From Lentisphaeria bacterium UBA4640 (GTDB lineage Bacteria; Verrucomicrobiota; Lentisphaeria; Victivallales; UBA1829), in the NCBI GenBank assembly GCA_002405835.1, contig DHMO01000042.1, positions 23,432 to 87,431 of the forward strand: 64,000 nucleotides of DNA, written 5' to 3'. The notes under the pieces were generated by a model, which was given only the letters and a program-made list of their open reading frames with translations, was not told the origin of the DNA and ran no database searches. Positions within the stretch are counted from its first letter, which is position 1, and each line of letters opens with the position of its first letter. Both the position numbers and the translations under genes were made by a program. Below, piece after piece: positions 43,251-52,091 of this stretch.

Positions 43251-43278
43251 AATCTATCATTGAAAGTGTTCTTTGCAA
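43251..43278 (-). promoter_or_regulatory. Possible promoter of the GH5/GH36 operon
   Basis: On the minus strand TTGCAA (43278-43273), 16-base spacer, TAGATT (43256-43251), about 33 bases before the ATG at 43218. Confidence 0.4.
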
Positions 43279-43340
43279 GCGTGTTTCGGACCGATTCGGC
43301 ATTTTTCCGGAAAATCTTGCAAAAAAATCTGCGGAATATG

Positions 43341-43368
43341 TTGCATTCCTGTATTTTTAAGGTAAATT
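43341..43368 (+). promoter_or_regulatory. Possible promoter of the acyl-CoA synthetase gene
   Basis: TTGCAT (43341-43346), 16-base spacer, TAAATT (43363-43368), 38 bases before the GTG start at 43407. Both boxes are imperfect. Confidence 0.35.
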
Positions 43369-43406
43369 AAGACATCTTACGACTAATAAAGAGAAGGGAT
43401 TCGGAA

Positions 43407-45071
43407 GTGAACCAGTTTCCTGAAGAAGATTTGGCAGCCGTTGCGCAACTGCGGAAAAACGGAATAGAAGTACCGGAATACTACAACTTCGCCTACGACG
43501 TGGTCGACAAATGGGCGGAAAAAGAGCGGAACCGTCTCGCGATGATCTGGGTGAACCAGCAGGGGCGCGAACGGAAGCTCACCTATTTTGATTTCAGCCG
43601 GCTTTCCAACCAGGCCGCGAATCTTCTGTTTAAACACGGCGTTTCGAAGGGCGACCGCGTGTTCATCATGCTTCCCCGCATTCCTGAGTGGTGGATTTTC
43701 TCGCTGGCTCTGATGAAACTCGGCGCCGTGCAGTGTTCCTCGCCCTCCCTCCTGACTCCGGAAGACCTCCGCGGACGTCTGAACTACGGCAAATTCAAAG
43801 TCGTCATCAGCGACCAGGAGAACGCACACAAGTTCGATGAAATCTACGATGACTGCCCGCTCCTCAACTTCCGCATGATCGTGGACGGCGAGCGCAAGGG
43901 CTGGCTCAGCTACCCGCAGGAGATCAAGGGAATGCCGCTCTCCCGCAGCCGCGTCAAAACTCCGACACAGGTCCGCACCAAGAGCTCCGATCCGCTGCTC
44001 CTCTCCTTCACCTCGGGAACGAGCAAGATGCCGAAGGTGGTTCAGCATACCCATGCGTATCCGCTCGGACACCGCATTACCGCGGAAATGTGGCACGGAC
44101 TCAATAAAAACGACCTCCACTACTCCCTGAGCGACGCCGGCTGGGCGAAAAATCTGTGGGGCAACTACTTCGGTCAGTGGATCGTCGGCTGCTGCGTCTT
44201 CATTTACGATATTCGCGGCAAATTCATTCCGGATGAAATTCTTCCGATTCTGGAAAAATACCAGATCACTTCGTTCTGCGCGCCTCCGACCGTCTACCGC
44301 ATGATTGTCATCAACGACCTCAAGCGGTTCGACCTTTCGGAACTGAAAAAATGCACCAGCGCAGGTGAAGCGCTCAATGTCGATACCATCCGTCTCTGGA
44401 AAGAGGGAACCGGACTCACCATCCGCGAGGCTTACGGTCAGACGGAAACGGTCTGCATGATCGGAAACTATATCGACATTCCGACCCAGCCCGGCTCCAT
44501 GGGACAGCCCGCTCCGGGCTGGTTCATCGAACTTCATGACGACAACGGCAACCCTGTTCCGCAGGGCGAGCCGGGACGCATCGCAGTCAAAGTCGACCCT
44601 GAACACCGCCCGGTCGGTCTGATGGACAAGTACCTCTTCAATGAAGAGGAGAACACCAGGAGTTTCATCAACGGCTTCTACTACACCGGCGACAAAGCGT
44701 ACATGAACGAGAAGGGCTACTTCTTCTTCGTGGGACGCAGCGACGATATCATCAAGAGTTCCGGTTACCGTATCGGACCTCTGGAAGTGGAAGAGGTTCT
44801 GATGTCGCATCCCGCCTGCTGTGAAGTTGCAGTCGTCGGCGCTCCGGATCCGATCCGCGGAGCCAAGGTCAAGGCGTATGTGATCCTCAACCCCGGCTAC
44901 GAGCCCACCGAGTCGCTGGTCCGCGAGCTTCAGCAGCACGCAAAGCATCACAGCGCTCCGTACAAGTATCCGCGTGAAATCGAGTTCGTAAAGACATTGC
45001 CGAAGACCCTTTCCGGCAAAGTCAAACGCGATATTCTCCGCAAGCATGCGGAAACCGGGGAAGCGTGGTAA
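43407..45071 (+). CDS. AMP-forming acyl-CoA synthetase (medium-chain ACSM-like)
   Basis: 554 residues of the ANL superfamily: activates a carboxylic acid with ATP, then transfers it to CoA. The P-loop reads LLSFTSGTSKMPK (usual YTSGTTGxPK). REAYGQTETV is motif A5, FYYTGDKAYMNEKGYFFFVGRSDDIIKSSG covers A7-A8, and LPKTLSGKVKR carries the A10 lysine. The hydrophobic-pocket layout resembles medium-chain or aromatic acid ligases. Start is GTG at 43407 with AGAAGGGA upstream. Could supply the acyl-CoA dehydrogenase/Etf unit. Confidence 0.87.
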   Translation: MNQFPEEDLAAVAQLRKNGIEVPEYYNFAYDVVDKWAEKERNRLAMIWVNQQGRERKLTYFDFSRLSNQAANLLFKHGVSKGDRVFIMLPRIPEWWIFSLALMKLGAVQCSSPSLLTPEDLRGRLNYGKFKVVISDQENAHKFDEIYDDCPLLNFRMIVDGERKGWLSYPQEIKGMPLSRSRVKTPTQVRTKSSDPLLLSFTSGTSKMPKVVQHTHAYPLGHRITAEMWHGLNKNDLHYSLSDAGWAKNLWGNYFGQWIVGCCVFIYDIRGKFIPDEILPILEKYQITSFCAPPTVYRMIVINDLKRFDLSELKKCTSAGEALNVDTIRLWKEGTGLTIREAYGQTETVCMIGNYIDIPTQPGSMGQPAPGWFIELHDDNGNPVPQGEPGRIAVKVDPEHRPVGLMDKYLFNEEENTRSFINGFYYTGDKAYMNEKGYFFFVGRSDDIIKSSGYRIGPLEVEEVLMSHPACCEVAVVGAPDPIRGAKVKAYVILNPGYEPTESLVRELQQHAKHHSAPYKYPREIEFVKTLPKTLSGKVKRDILRKHAETGEAW

Positions 45072-45078
45072 TCCGCGC

Positions 45079-45795
45079 ATGAACCTGCTGATCATCCGTC
45101 CCGAAGATCTCTCCCCGGAACGCCGTTTCACGGTGACCGGGGAGCGTGCGGAGCATATCCGCACCGTTCTCCGGGCGAAGATCGGCGACCCCGTCAAAAC
45201 CGGATTTCTGAACGGCAAAACCGGAGTTTCGACTCTGCTTGAGCTGGAAAAAGGACGTGCCGTTCTGAAAGCCGGAGAGTTCACCGCGGAGCCGCCGAAA
45301 CCGCTTCCGCTTTCGCTGATCGTCTCTCTGCCGCGTCCGCAGAGCTTCAAAAAAGTGCTTCATTTCGCCGTTTCCTCCGGCGTCAAACAGATCATCTTCA
45401 CCCATTCCGCTAAAGTTGAAAAAAGCTATTGGAACAGCACGGTTCTTGCACCGGAATCCATTCGCACGGAGGTGATTGAGGGATTGGAACAGGGCTTTGA
45501 CACGGTCATGCCCGAGATTCGTTTTTACCGTTATCTGAAAGAATTCTTTGCCGATGCGGAGACTTTGTTTCCATCGGATTCCCTGAAAATCATCGCGCAT
45601 CCCGGCCGTTCCGCCGAAACTCTTCCTTCAGGAGCTCCGCACACCGTTCTTGCGATCGGACCCGAAGGCGGCTATGTCAATTCTGAAGTTGAAGCGTTTG
45701 CCGCCGCCGGTTTTATTCCCGCCGCATTCGGTTCACACATCCTGCGCGTGGAATTCGCCGCCGCATTCATTGCCGGCTTTCTGATGCACCGCTGA
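45079..45795 (+). CDS. rsmE: 16S rRNA (uracil1498-N3)-methyltransferase RsmE
   Basis: SPOUT-class methyltransferase. About 238 residues: an N-terminal PUA-like domain (FTVTGERAEHIRTVLRAKIGD) and a C-terminal knot with LAIGPEGGYVNSEVEAF and SHILRVEFAAAFI (usual LGxRILRxETA). I chose ATG 45079 because MNLLIIRPEDL is the typical N-terminus; the frame is open to 45046 inside the previous gene. It starts 7 bases after the synthetase stop. Confidence 0.92.
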   Translation: MNLLIIRPEDLSPERRFTVTGERAEHIRTVLRAKIGDPVKTGFLNGKTGVSTLLELEKGRAVLKAGEFTAEPPKPLPLSLIVSLPRPQSFKKVLHFAVSSGVKQIIFTHSAKVEKSYWNSTVLAPESIRTEVIEGLEQGFDTVMPEIRFYRYLKEFFADAETLFPSDSLKIIAHPGRSAETLPSGAPHTVLAIGPEGGYVNSEVEAFAAAGFIPAAFGSHILRVEFAAAFIAGFLMHR

Positions 45796-45801
45796 AAGTG
45801 C

Positions 45802-45835
45802 AAAAAAAACGGACTTGCCGTTCTGACAAGTCCGT
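45802..45835 (-). terminator. Terminator of the FKBP gene
   Basis: Arms ACGGACTTG (45809-45817) and CAAGTCCGT (45827-45835), followed on the minus strand by a T-run (45808-45802). It could also slow plus-strand rsmE transcripts but has no T-run in that direction. Confidence 0.82.
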
Positions 45836-45859
45836 CTTCAGAGGAATCAGAAACTCTGA

Positions 45860-46486
45860 TTACTTCTTAATGTCGAGCAGTTCCACTTCAAAAATCAGCA
45901 TCTGATCGGGTCCGATGAGCTGACCTGCGCCGCGTTTGCCGTAGGCGAGGGCTGCGGGGATGAAGAGTTTGAACTTGCTGCCGACCTGCATGAGCTGCAG
46001 AGCTTCGGTCCAGCCGGCAATCACGCCGTTGACCGGGAAGGTCGCGGGTTCGCCGCGCTGAACGGAGCTGTCGAACACTGTGCCGTCGGGGAGCGTGCCG
46101 GTGTAGTGAACGGTGACCGTGCTTTCTCTTGTCGGCTTGTCGCCGCTGCCCTGCTTGAGAACCTTGTACTGGAGTCCGGTTCCGGTGGTGACGACGTCTT
46201 TGTCCTCTTTGTTTTTTGCGAGGAATTCGGCTTCCTGTTTCTGGTTTTCGGCGCCTGCCGCGGCGGCCTGTTTTTCAGCTGCGGCGCGGAGTTCCATCTG
46301 GAATTTGCGCATGAGTTCCATGAACTCCTGTTCGCCGACCTGCGGCTTCTCGCCGCTGTACATGTCGGTGATGCCCGCGATTGCGGCTTCGAGGTTGATT
46401 TCAACCGGAAGTTTTTTGAAGGACATTCCGATATCCATTCCGAGACAGTAGCTGGTCTTGTCGCTGTCGTTCTGAAGATTTGCCAT
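45860..46486 (-). CDS. FKBP-type peptidyl-prolyl isomerase (FklB/Mip-like)
   Basis: 208 residues. The N-terminal ~95 form a helical dimerisation domain of FkpA/Mip/FklB type (SYCLGMDIGMSFKKL, with Ala/Gln-rich helix). The FKBP domain (about 105-207) has VHYTGTLPDGTVFDSS, FPVNGVIAGWTEALQLM, IPAALAYGKRG and LIFEVELL. No signal peptide, so probably cytoplasmic like FklB. It catalyses cis-trans prolyl isomerisation and folding. Monocistronic, followed by a clear terminator. Confidence 0.92.
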   Translation of the reverse strand: MANLQNDSDKTSYCLGMDIGMSFKKLPVEINLEAAIAGITDMYSGEKPQVGEQEFMELMRKFQMELRAAAEKQAAAAGAENQKQEAEFLAKNKEDKDVVTTGTGLQYKVLKQGSGDKPTRESTVTVHYTGTLPDGTVFDSSVQRGEPATFPVNGVIAGWTEALQLMQVGSKFKLFIPAALAYGKRGAGQLIGPDQMLIFEVELLDIKK

Positions 46487-46557
46487 GATTATTCCTTTTG
46501 TTGGGGTTCGTATACCATACTTGCAATTGGCGCGGATTCAAGCCGCGTTTCGTATTT

Positions 46558-49032
46558 TCAGAGAAATCTTCCGGTGCGGCTTTCCGGATTTGCACGGATC
46601 TGTTCCGGCGTTCCTGCGGCGACGATGCGTCCTCCCTCGGTTCCACCGCCCGGCCCCATGTCGATGATGAAATCGGCACTGCGGATGACGTCGAGATCAT
46701 GCTCAATGACGAGAACCGTTGCGCCGCTGCCGATCAGTTTCCGGAAGACTCCGAGGAGAGTGCGGACGTCCAGGGGATGCAGACCGATGGTCGGCTCATC
46801 GAAAACAAAAACGGTATCGGACTGACCGCGTCCCATTTCACTGGAAAGTTTGAGTCTCTGGGCTTCACCGCCGGAAAGACGCGGTGTCTCCTCTCCGAGC
46901 GTCAGATAGCCGAGTCCGAGTTCCCGGAGCGTGTTCAGCCGCTGCTGCACAAGTTTCAGATTTCCACAGACTTTGATGGCGGAATTAACGTCCATGTCCA
47001 TCAGTTCGGGAAGCGAGACGGAGCCGTCCGAAGCCGGCAGCCGCACCGAGTCCGCCTCTTTCGCATAGCGCGAGCCGCGGCAGTCGGGGCAGGGAATCTC
47101 GACATCGGGAAGAAACTGCACGTCAAGACTGATTTCTCCGGTTCCGTCGCAGGTCGGACAGCGCAGTTTTCCGGTGTTGTAGGAGAAGTCTCCCGCTTTG
47201 AATCCGCGCGCTTTGGCATCGGGTGTTTTCGCGAAGATTTTGCGGAGTTCATCATGAACATTCGCGTAAGTCGCGACGGTGGAGCGGACGTTGATTCCGA
47301 TCGGAGTAGCGTCAATGAGCTTGACCTGGCGGATTCCCTCCGCTTCGATTGCCCGCACGTGTCCGGGCAGACGTCCGCCCGCAATTTTCGCTTCAAGCGC
47401 GGGAATGAGGCTCTCCAGAATGAGCGTGGTTTTGCCCGAACCGGAAACGCCTGTGACAACGGTCAGCCGCCCCTTGGGAATGTCTGCTTCCAGCGGCTGA
47501 ACGGTATGGATCGCTCCGGTGGAAAGGTGAATGTGTCCTTCGCGGAACAGTTCTGCTTCCGGAGTGCGGGGGCGCAATGGGGCTTTCGGTCCGCCGGAGA
47601 GGAACGGACCGATCAGGGATTGCGGGTTCTTTGCGATTTCCGCGATTGTTCCTTCCGCGAGAACGCGTCCGCCTTCGGCTCCGGCTTCAGGACCCATTTC
47701 AATCATCCAGTCGGCCTCCGCAAGCACCTGTGTATCGTGGTCGACGAGGATGACGGAGTTCCCGTCCGCAATCAGATCGTGCATGACGCCGGTCAGTCCC
47801 GCGATGTTTACGGGATGCAGTCCGATGGAGGGTTCATCAAGGACGTAGAGGACGCCGGTTGTGCGGTTGCGGACTGCGCGCGCAAGCTGCATCCTCTGCC
47901 GTTCCCCGGTGGAGAGCGTGGCGGAGGCGCGGTCGAGCGTCAGATAACCGAGTCCGAGGTCAAGCAGCCGCCGCGCTGCATCGTGGAAGGATTCGCAGAT
48001 GTTCTCCGCCATTGTCCGCATGGGCGCGGGCAGGGAGGCGGGAACTCCGCGCACCCAGGTGGAAAGTCCGGAAAGCGTCATGCGGCATGCCTGATCAAGC
48101 GAAATTCCGCGCACGAGCGGTGCGCGGGCTGCAGCGGAAAGACGGCTTCCGCCGCATTCGGGGCAGACCTCCTGTTTGAGGAAGCGTTCGACGCGTTTCA
48201 TGCCGCTTTCGTCCTTGACTTTGGCAAGGGCGTTTTCCACGGTGTAGACGGCGTTGTAGTAGGTGAAATCAAGTTCACCTGCGGTATCGGAGTTCTTCGC
48301 CTTGTAGAAAATATGTTTTTTGACGGCGGGGCCGTTGAAGACAATGTCGCGTTCCTTTTCGGTGAGTTCGGAGAACGGTACATCGGTGCGGACACCCATT
48401 GCACGGCAGACGTCGGTCATGAGCGACCACATCAGCGTGTTCCAGGGGGCGACTGCGCCGTCGTCGATGGAGAGCGATTCATCGGGAACGAGCGTCGCGC
48501 GGTCAACCGTGCGCACAAGTCCGGTACCGTCGCACTTCGGGCAGGCTCCCTGACTGTTGAACGCAAGCTGTTCGGCGGATGGCGCATAGAATTCTGCTCC
48601 GCAGACCGGACAGCGCAGTTCCTGTTCCGCCGCAACCGCGAGCGCCGGTTCCAGGTAATGTCCGCTCGGGCAGCGGTGGTGTGCGAGACGCGAAAACATC
48701 AGGCGGAGACTGTTCAGCAGTTCCGTTCCGGTTCCGAATGTGCTGCGGATTCCCGGAACGCCCGGTCTCTGATGCAGTGCAAGCGCGGCGGGGACATAGA
48801 GAACTTCGTCGACCACGGCTTTTGCCGCCTGGGTCATGCGGCGGCGGGTGTAAGTCGAGAGGGCTTCCAGATAACGGCGCGAGCCTTCCGCATAGAGCAC
48901 TCCGAGCGCAAGCGACGATTTGCCCGATCCGGAAACTCCGGAGACCGCAACGATTCTGTTCAGCGGAATATCAACATTGATGTTTTTCAGATTGTGAACG
49001 CGGGCGCCGCGGACCTTGATGTGATCAACCAT
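46558..49032 (-). CDS. Class II UvrA-like ABC ATPase (UvrA2)
   Basis: 824 residues against about 940 for UvrA. Two ABC modules each have Walker A (AVSGVSGSGKSS near 32, TGVSGSGKTT in the second half), signature motifs (LSTGERQRMQLA, LSGGEAQRLKLS) and Walker B (VLYVLDEPSIGLHP, VFVFDEPTIGLHP). Zinc-type Cys pairs are present (CPVCGAEF with CPKCDGTG; CPECGG; CPTCDGTG with CPDCRG). The stretch between FSRLAHHRCP and the zinc module is short, so the UvrB-binding domain is absent. Class II UvrAs include DrrC-like drug-resistance proteins. Last gene of the thiL-tsaE-truA series. Confidence 0.88.
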   Translation of the reverse strand: MVDHIKVRGARVHNLKNINVDIPLNRIVAVSGVSGSGKSSLALGVLYAEGSRRYLEALSTYTRRRMTQAAKAVVDEVLYVPAALALHQRPGVPGIRSTFGTGTELLNSLRLMFSRLAHHRCPSGHYLEPALAVAAEQELRCPVCGAEFYAPSAEQLAFNSQGACPKCDGTGLVRTVDRATLVPDESLSIDDGAVAPWNTLMWSLMTDVCRAMGVRTDVPFSELTEKERDIVFNGPAVKKHIFYKAKNSDTAGELDFTYYNAVYTVENALAKVKDESGMKRVERFLKQEVCPECGGSRLSAAARAPLVRGISLDQACRMTLSGLSTWVRGVPASLPAPMRTMAENICESFHDAARRLLDLGLGYLTLDRASATLSTGERQRMQLARAVRNRTTGVLYVLDEPSIGLHPVNIAGLTGVMHDLIADGNSVILVDHDTQVLAEADWMIEMGPEAGAEGGRVLAEGTIAEIAKNPQSLIGPFLSGGPKAPLRPRTPEAELFREGHIHLSTGAIHTVQPLEADIPKGRLTVVTGVSGSGKTTLILESLIPALEAKIAGGRLPGHVRAIEAEGIRQVKLIDATPIGINVRSTVATYANVHDELRKIFAKTPDAKARGFKAGDFSYNTGKLRCPTCDGTGEISLDVQFLPDVEIPCPDCRGSRYAKEADSVRLPASDGSVSLPELMDMDVNSAIKVCGNLKLVQQRLNTLRELGLGYLTLGEETPRLSGGEAQRLKLSSEMGRGQSDTVFVFDEPTIGLHPLDVRTLLGVFRKLIGSGATVLVIEHDLDVIRSADFIIDMGPGGGTEGGRIVAAGTPEQIRANPESRTGRFL

Positions 49033-49835
49033 CAGTAAAGCTCCCAGGGAACGGACCGCATTTCATAGTTGTCCCAGCCGTTGTGCTCATAGAACACTTT
49101 CATGAGGAAGAGTCCGGCGGCGGGGGCTGTGTCGCGCGCGCAGGAACGGTCGCGCATTTCCAGCATTTCCGGAATGATTTCGGGCGGCAGACGGTTGCGT
49201 CCGATTTCCGCAAGCACGCCGACCATGCTGCGCACCATTTTGTAAAGAAAACCGTCGCCGATGAAATGGATGCACTTCAACGGACCGCATTCGTAGATTT
49301 CGGCGCGGATGATTGAGCGGACCGGGTCGTCATATTTTTTCGATTCGACGGCGAAGCTGGTGAAGTCGTGCGTGCCGCGGAGGAAATCGAGAGCTGTCTG
49401 GACGGCGGCGATGTTCTGGAAATCGAAGAGCCGCCAGCTCCAGCGGGATGTGAACGGATTGACTTCTCCGCTGTTGATGACATAGACATACGATTTGCCT
49501 TTTGCTGCAAAGCGCGCATTGAATTCGGGCGGAACGACTTCCACGGAGCGGATGCGGATGTCGTCGGGAAGCAGGCGGTTCATCGCCTTCAGAATTTTCC
49601 AGTCGGGGATGTTGCGGCGTTCCGGCGCGCGGAAAGAGGCGACCATGCCGAGCGCGTGGACGCCGGAATCGGTGCGGCTGCTGCCCTGAATGCGGATTGG
49701 AATATTGCCGAAAAGCCGTCCGAGCCGCTCTTCGATTGCCTGCTGGACGGCGAGCCCGTTCGGCTGAGTCTGCCAGCCGTGGTAGTTGGTGCCGTCGAAG
49801 GCGATTTCCATTTTGAAAGTGAGCTGTTCTTCCAT
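49032..49835 (-). CDS. truA: tRNA pseudouridine38-40 synthase TruA
   Basis: 267 residues. Catalytic Asp in SSRTDSGVHALG; N-terminal MEIAFDGTNYHGWQTQPN and the later GKSYVYVI and FLYKMVRSMVG are family markers. It makes pseudouridine at positions 38-40 of the anticodon stem. The frame continues upstream through tsaE in another phase, but ATG 49835 begins the conserved part, one base after the tsaE stop. It overlaps the UvrA2 start by one base. Confidence 0.94.
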   Translation of the reverse strand: MEEQLTFKMEIAFDGTNYHGWQTQPNGLAVQQAIEERLGRLFGNIPIRIQGSSRTDSGVHALGMVASFRAPERRNIPDWKILKAMNRLLPDDIRIRSVEVVPPEFNARFAAKGKSYVYVINSGEVNPFTSRWSWRLFDFQNIAAVQTALDFLRGTHDFTSFAVESKKYDDPVRSIIRAEIYECGPLKCIHFIGDGFLYKMVRSMVGVLAEIGRNRLPPEIIPEMLEMRDRSCARDTAPAAGLFLMKVFYEHNGWDNYEMRSVPWELY

Positions 49836-49836
49836 T

Positions 49837-50262
49837 TCAGTCCCGGATGGTGATGATGCGGTGGTGCTCGTCATCGGTGTGCGCAATTTCGATATTGATT
49901 GCGTCCGGCGGATAGAGATCCTCCGCGCGTTCGGGCCATTCGATGAGAGAGATTGCGTTCGGGGCAAACAGGAAATCATCGATTCCGAAAGCGAGCGCGG
50001 CGTCCGAATTGTTAATGCGGTAGAGGTCCATGTGGTACAGCATTTCGCCGTCTCCATACGGATATTCCTGAACGATGGTGAAAGTCGGGCTGGAAACGGG
50101 ATCGGTGATGCCGAGTCCGCGAGCGAATCCGCGGGTGAATGCCGTTTTGCCCGCACCGAGATTTCCGCGCAGGAGAATGATGGTTCCTGGTTTGGTTTCA
50201 GACGCGATCCGCGCTGCGAGCGCCTCGGTTTCTTCGGGGGAGTGTGTGTCAAACTGTTTCAT
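49837..50262 (-). CDS. tsaE: tRNA t6A synthesis ATPase TsaE
   Basis: 141 residues. Walker A LRGNLGAGKTAFTRGFARGLG, then SPTFTIVQEY and HMDLYRI, which define the YjeE/TsaE family. It acts with TsaB and TsaD to turn over the threonylcarbamoyladenosine complex. TsaB, TsaC and TsaD are outside the window. It overlaps thiL by 14 bases and abuts truA. Confidence 0.94.
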   Translation of the reverse strand: MKQFDTHSPEETEALAARIASETKPGTIILLRGNLGAGKTAFTRGFARGLGITDPVSSPTFTIVQEYPYGDGEMLYHMDLYRINNSDAALAFGIDDFLFAPNAISLIEWPERAEDLYPPDAINIEIAHTDDEHHRIITIRD

Positions 50263-51130
50263 GGAAGTGATCGAATCCTTTCTTTGTCAAAACCGGGAGA
50301 CCGGAAATATTTCCGGGAATCCCCCGCGTGAATTTACCCATTGGCGTCAGATGCGGAAAGGCGCTGCGGAGCGTTTCCGCGGCATCTGGAGCGACGGCGC
50401 AGATCAGCTCATAGTCTTCACCGTCGCAAAGTGCATCTTCCGTTGTCGCCCCGTCGCGGAGCGGAATGGAAGCGCAGTCGAATTCCAGCGCAAGACCGGA
50501 GTCAAGCGCCATTCTCCGTGCGTCTTTGAGCAGACCGTCGCTGACGTCCATCATCGCATGAACCGCTTCGCACTGGCCGAGAAACTGACCTTCGCGCAGG
50601 CGCGGTTCGAAATCCAGATGATGTTCCGTTTCGAAGGAACGTCCGTAACATCCGGTTCCGCAGAGCAGGTCGCCCGGACGCGCCGTGCGCCGGAGCTTGA
50701 CGGTTCCAGGGGCGGAATATCCGAAAATGGAAAGTGTGAAAACTGCGCCGGGCGAGGGGAGCGAGGAGATGTCTCCGCCGACCACGCACATTCCGTATTT
50801 TGCGCATGTCTTCTGCACACCGCGGTGAAACTCCGCAAGGAATTCCGGAGAGAGGGGATTCATGGTCGCGGTCAGCATGGCGTAAGCGGGAGAGCCGCCC
50901 ATTGCGGCAATGTCGCTGACGTTCCGTTTCACCAGTTTCGCCGCAATGCGTTCCGGCGGTTCCCCGGGCAGAAAATGGACGGATTCGACCACTTGATCTA
51001 CCGCAGCCAGAAGCAGAAGTTCCGAATCCGGAAGATGAATGACGGCGCAGTCGTCGCCCGGACCTTCCGCAACTTCGGGACGTTGCGGGAAAACGCTTTT
51101 CAGATCCGCAACGAGCTTTTCCTCATCCAT
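50249..51130 (-). CDS. thiL: Thiamine-monophosphate kinase
   Basis: Converts thiamine phosphate to thiamine diphosphate with ATP. 293 residues of the PurM/SelD fold: GPGDDCAVI near residue 23, DQVVESVHFL with the metal-binding Asp, KLVKRNVSDIAAMGG, VVGGDISS, and the C-terminal MMDVSDGLLKDARRM. It follows the NfeD-like gene by 5 bases. Other thi genes are not in view. Its product is the cofactor of the transketolase encoded at 11-13 kb. Confidence 0.93.
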   Translation of the reverse strand: MDEEKLVADLKSVFPQRPEVAEGPGDDCAVIHLPDSELLLLAAVDQVVESVHFLPGEPPERIAAKLVKRNVSDIAAMGGSPAYAMLTATMNPLSPEFLAEFHRGVQKTCAKYGMCVVGGDISSLPSPGAVFTLSIFGYSAPGTVKLRRTARPGDLLCGTGCYGRSFETEHHLDFEPRLREGQFLGQCEAVHAMMDVSDGLLKDARRMALDSGLALEFDCASIPLRDGATTEDALCDGEDYELICAVAPDAAETLRSAFPHLTPMGKFTRGIPGNISGLPVLTKKGFDHFHETV

Positions 51131-51135
51131 GACCG

Positions 51136-51738
51136 TTACACTCTTTCCACGAGAAACCGGGAAGGATCGAGCGGTTTGACGAGACGCACCAGCGTTCCGG
51201 TCGGCAGATCTTCATCGGCAACAGCCGTGACTTCGCGTGTTTCTCCGCGCACGGCGACGGTCACTTTCCCGCTGGCGGAGCGTCCGGCTGGAATGTTCAT
51301 GTAGACGGTTCCGTTGAGTCCCGCCATATCCTGAGCGGAGATGTTTCCGGAGTGCTGGAGTTTGAGCATGAGCCAGACCGCGAGGGCGGTAAGGAACATG
51401 GCGAAGAGCCCGATGAGGAGCGCGGCGAGAAAACCGAGCCATCCGTGGTGTCCCCAGACGACGCCGACCCAGCCGAACATTGTGACGAATGCGAAAATGG
51501 ATTTGATGCTGATGAACTGGAAGTCGGTGAATCCGGTGTCGACATGTTCGAGCGTATCGAATGTGCCGTCCGGCGCGGTATCGGGCGTATCGACTCCGCT
51601 GATTTCAAACGAGGAGAAAATGAGCGAAATGAGGAAGAAGACTGTTCCTCCGACCGCCGCACACCAGTAGAGTGTCATGGCGATGTCGCCCGCAAGAAAA
51701 GTTCCGATGCTGTGTACCGTTTCCTGAATCATAGTCAC
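51136..51738 (-). CDS. NfeD-like membrane protein
   Basis: 200 residues. Three hydrophobic segments (about 19-42, 78-97, 102-125) are followed by a C-terminal OB-like domain (about 133-198: LNGTVYMNIPAGRSASGKVTVAVRG and AVADEDLPTGTLVRLVK). This layout is that of short NfeD proteins, which usually pair with flotillin/SPFH proteins. No flotillin gene is next to it. ATG 51738 or the ATG two codons later may be the start. Confidence 0.7.
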   Translation of the reverse strand: MTMIQETVHSIGTFLAGDIAMTLYWCAAVGGTVFFLISLIFSSFEISGVDTPDTAPDGTFDTLEHVDTGFTDFQFISIKSIFAFVTMFGWVGVVWGHHGWLGFLAALLIGLFAMFLTALAVWLMLKLQHSGNISAQDMAGLNGTVYMNIPAGRSASGKVTVAVRGETREVTAVADEDLPTGTLVRLVKPLDPSRFLVERV

Positions 51739-51744
51739 CTCCGT

Positions 51745-52089
51745 TTAGTGTCTGAACATGAAATAAACTGCTCCGGTCAGGCAGAGTGCCGCCCAGACGT
51801 AATCGAGCTTGAATCCCTCCTTCATATAGAGAATGGAGAAGGGCACAAAGACCGAGAGCGTGATCACCTCCTGCATGATCTTGAGCTGCGCGAGTGTCAG
51901 TCCCCCCGCATATCCCATCCGGTTCGCGGGAACCTGGATCAGATATTCGAACAGCGCAATTCCCCAGCTCACGAGCGCCGCGATGTACCAGGGCTTGGAG
52001 GACATGTCCTTCAAATGTCCGTACCAGGCGAACGTCATGAACAGATTGGAGCAGACCAGCAGAAGTCCGGTAGTAACTATAACAGGCAT
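51745..52089 (-). CDS. DUF486/DMT-type small membrane protein
   Basis: 114 residues with four helices: TGLLLVCSNLFMTFAWYGHL, WYIAALVSWGIALFEYLIQVPANR, TLAQLKIMQEVITLSVFVPFS and WAALCLTGAVYFMF. The motif QVPANRxGY and AQLKxxQE place it in the DUF486 family of the DMT superfamily, with no established substrate. It begins two bases after the S41-like gene ends and lies 6 bases before the NfeD-like gene. Confidence 0.85.
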   Translation of the reverse strand: MPVIVTTGLLLVCSNLFMTFAWYGHLKDMSSKPWYIAALVSWGIALFEYLIQVPANRMGYAGGLTLAQLKIMQEVITLSVFVPFSILYMKEGFKLDYVWAALCLTGAVYFMFRH

Positions 52090-52091
52090 AT

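Noticed and set aside
43383..45350. 655-codon open frame antisense to the acyl-CoA synthetase
   Set aside because: The plus-strand gene has all ANL motifs in order; the antisense product has none.
46498..49038. 846-codon open frame antisense to the UvrA2 gene
   Set aside because: Shadow of a motif-complete UvrA2 gene on the other strand; low-complexity composition and no family features.
49836..50252. Long N-terminal extension of TruA
   Set aside because: The frame runs through tsaE in another phase. It is Ser/Arg/Thr-rich noise, and the real TruA N-terminus starts at 49835 right after the tsaE stop.
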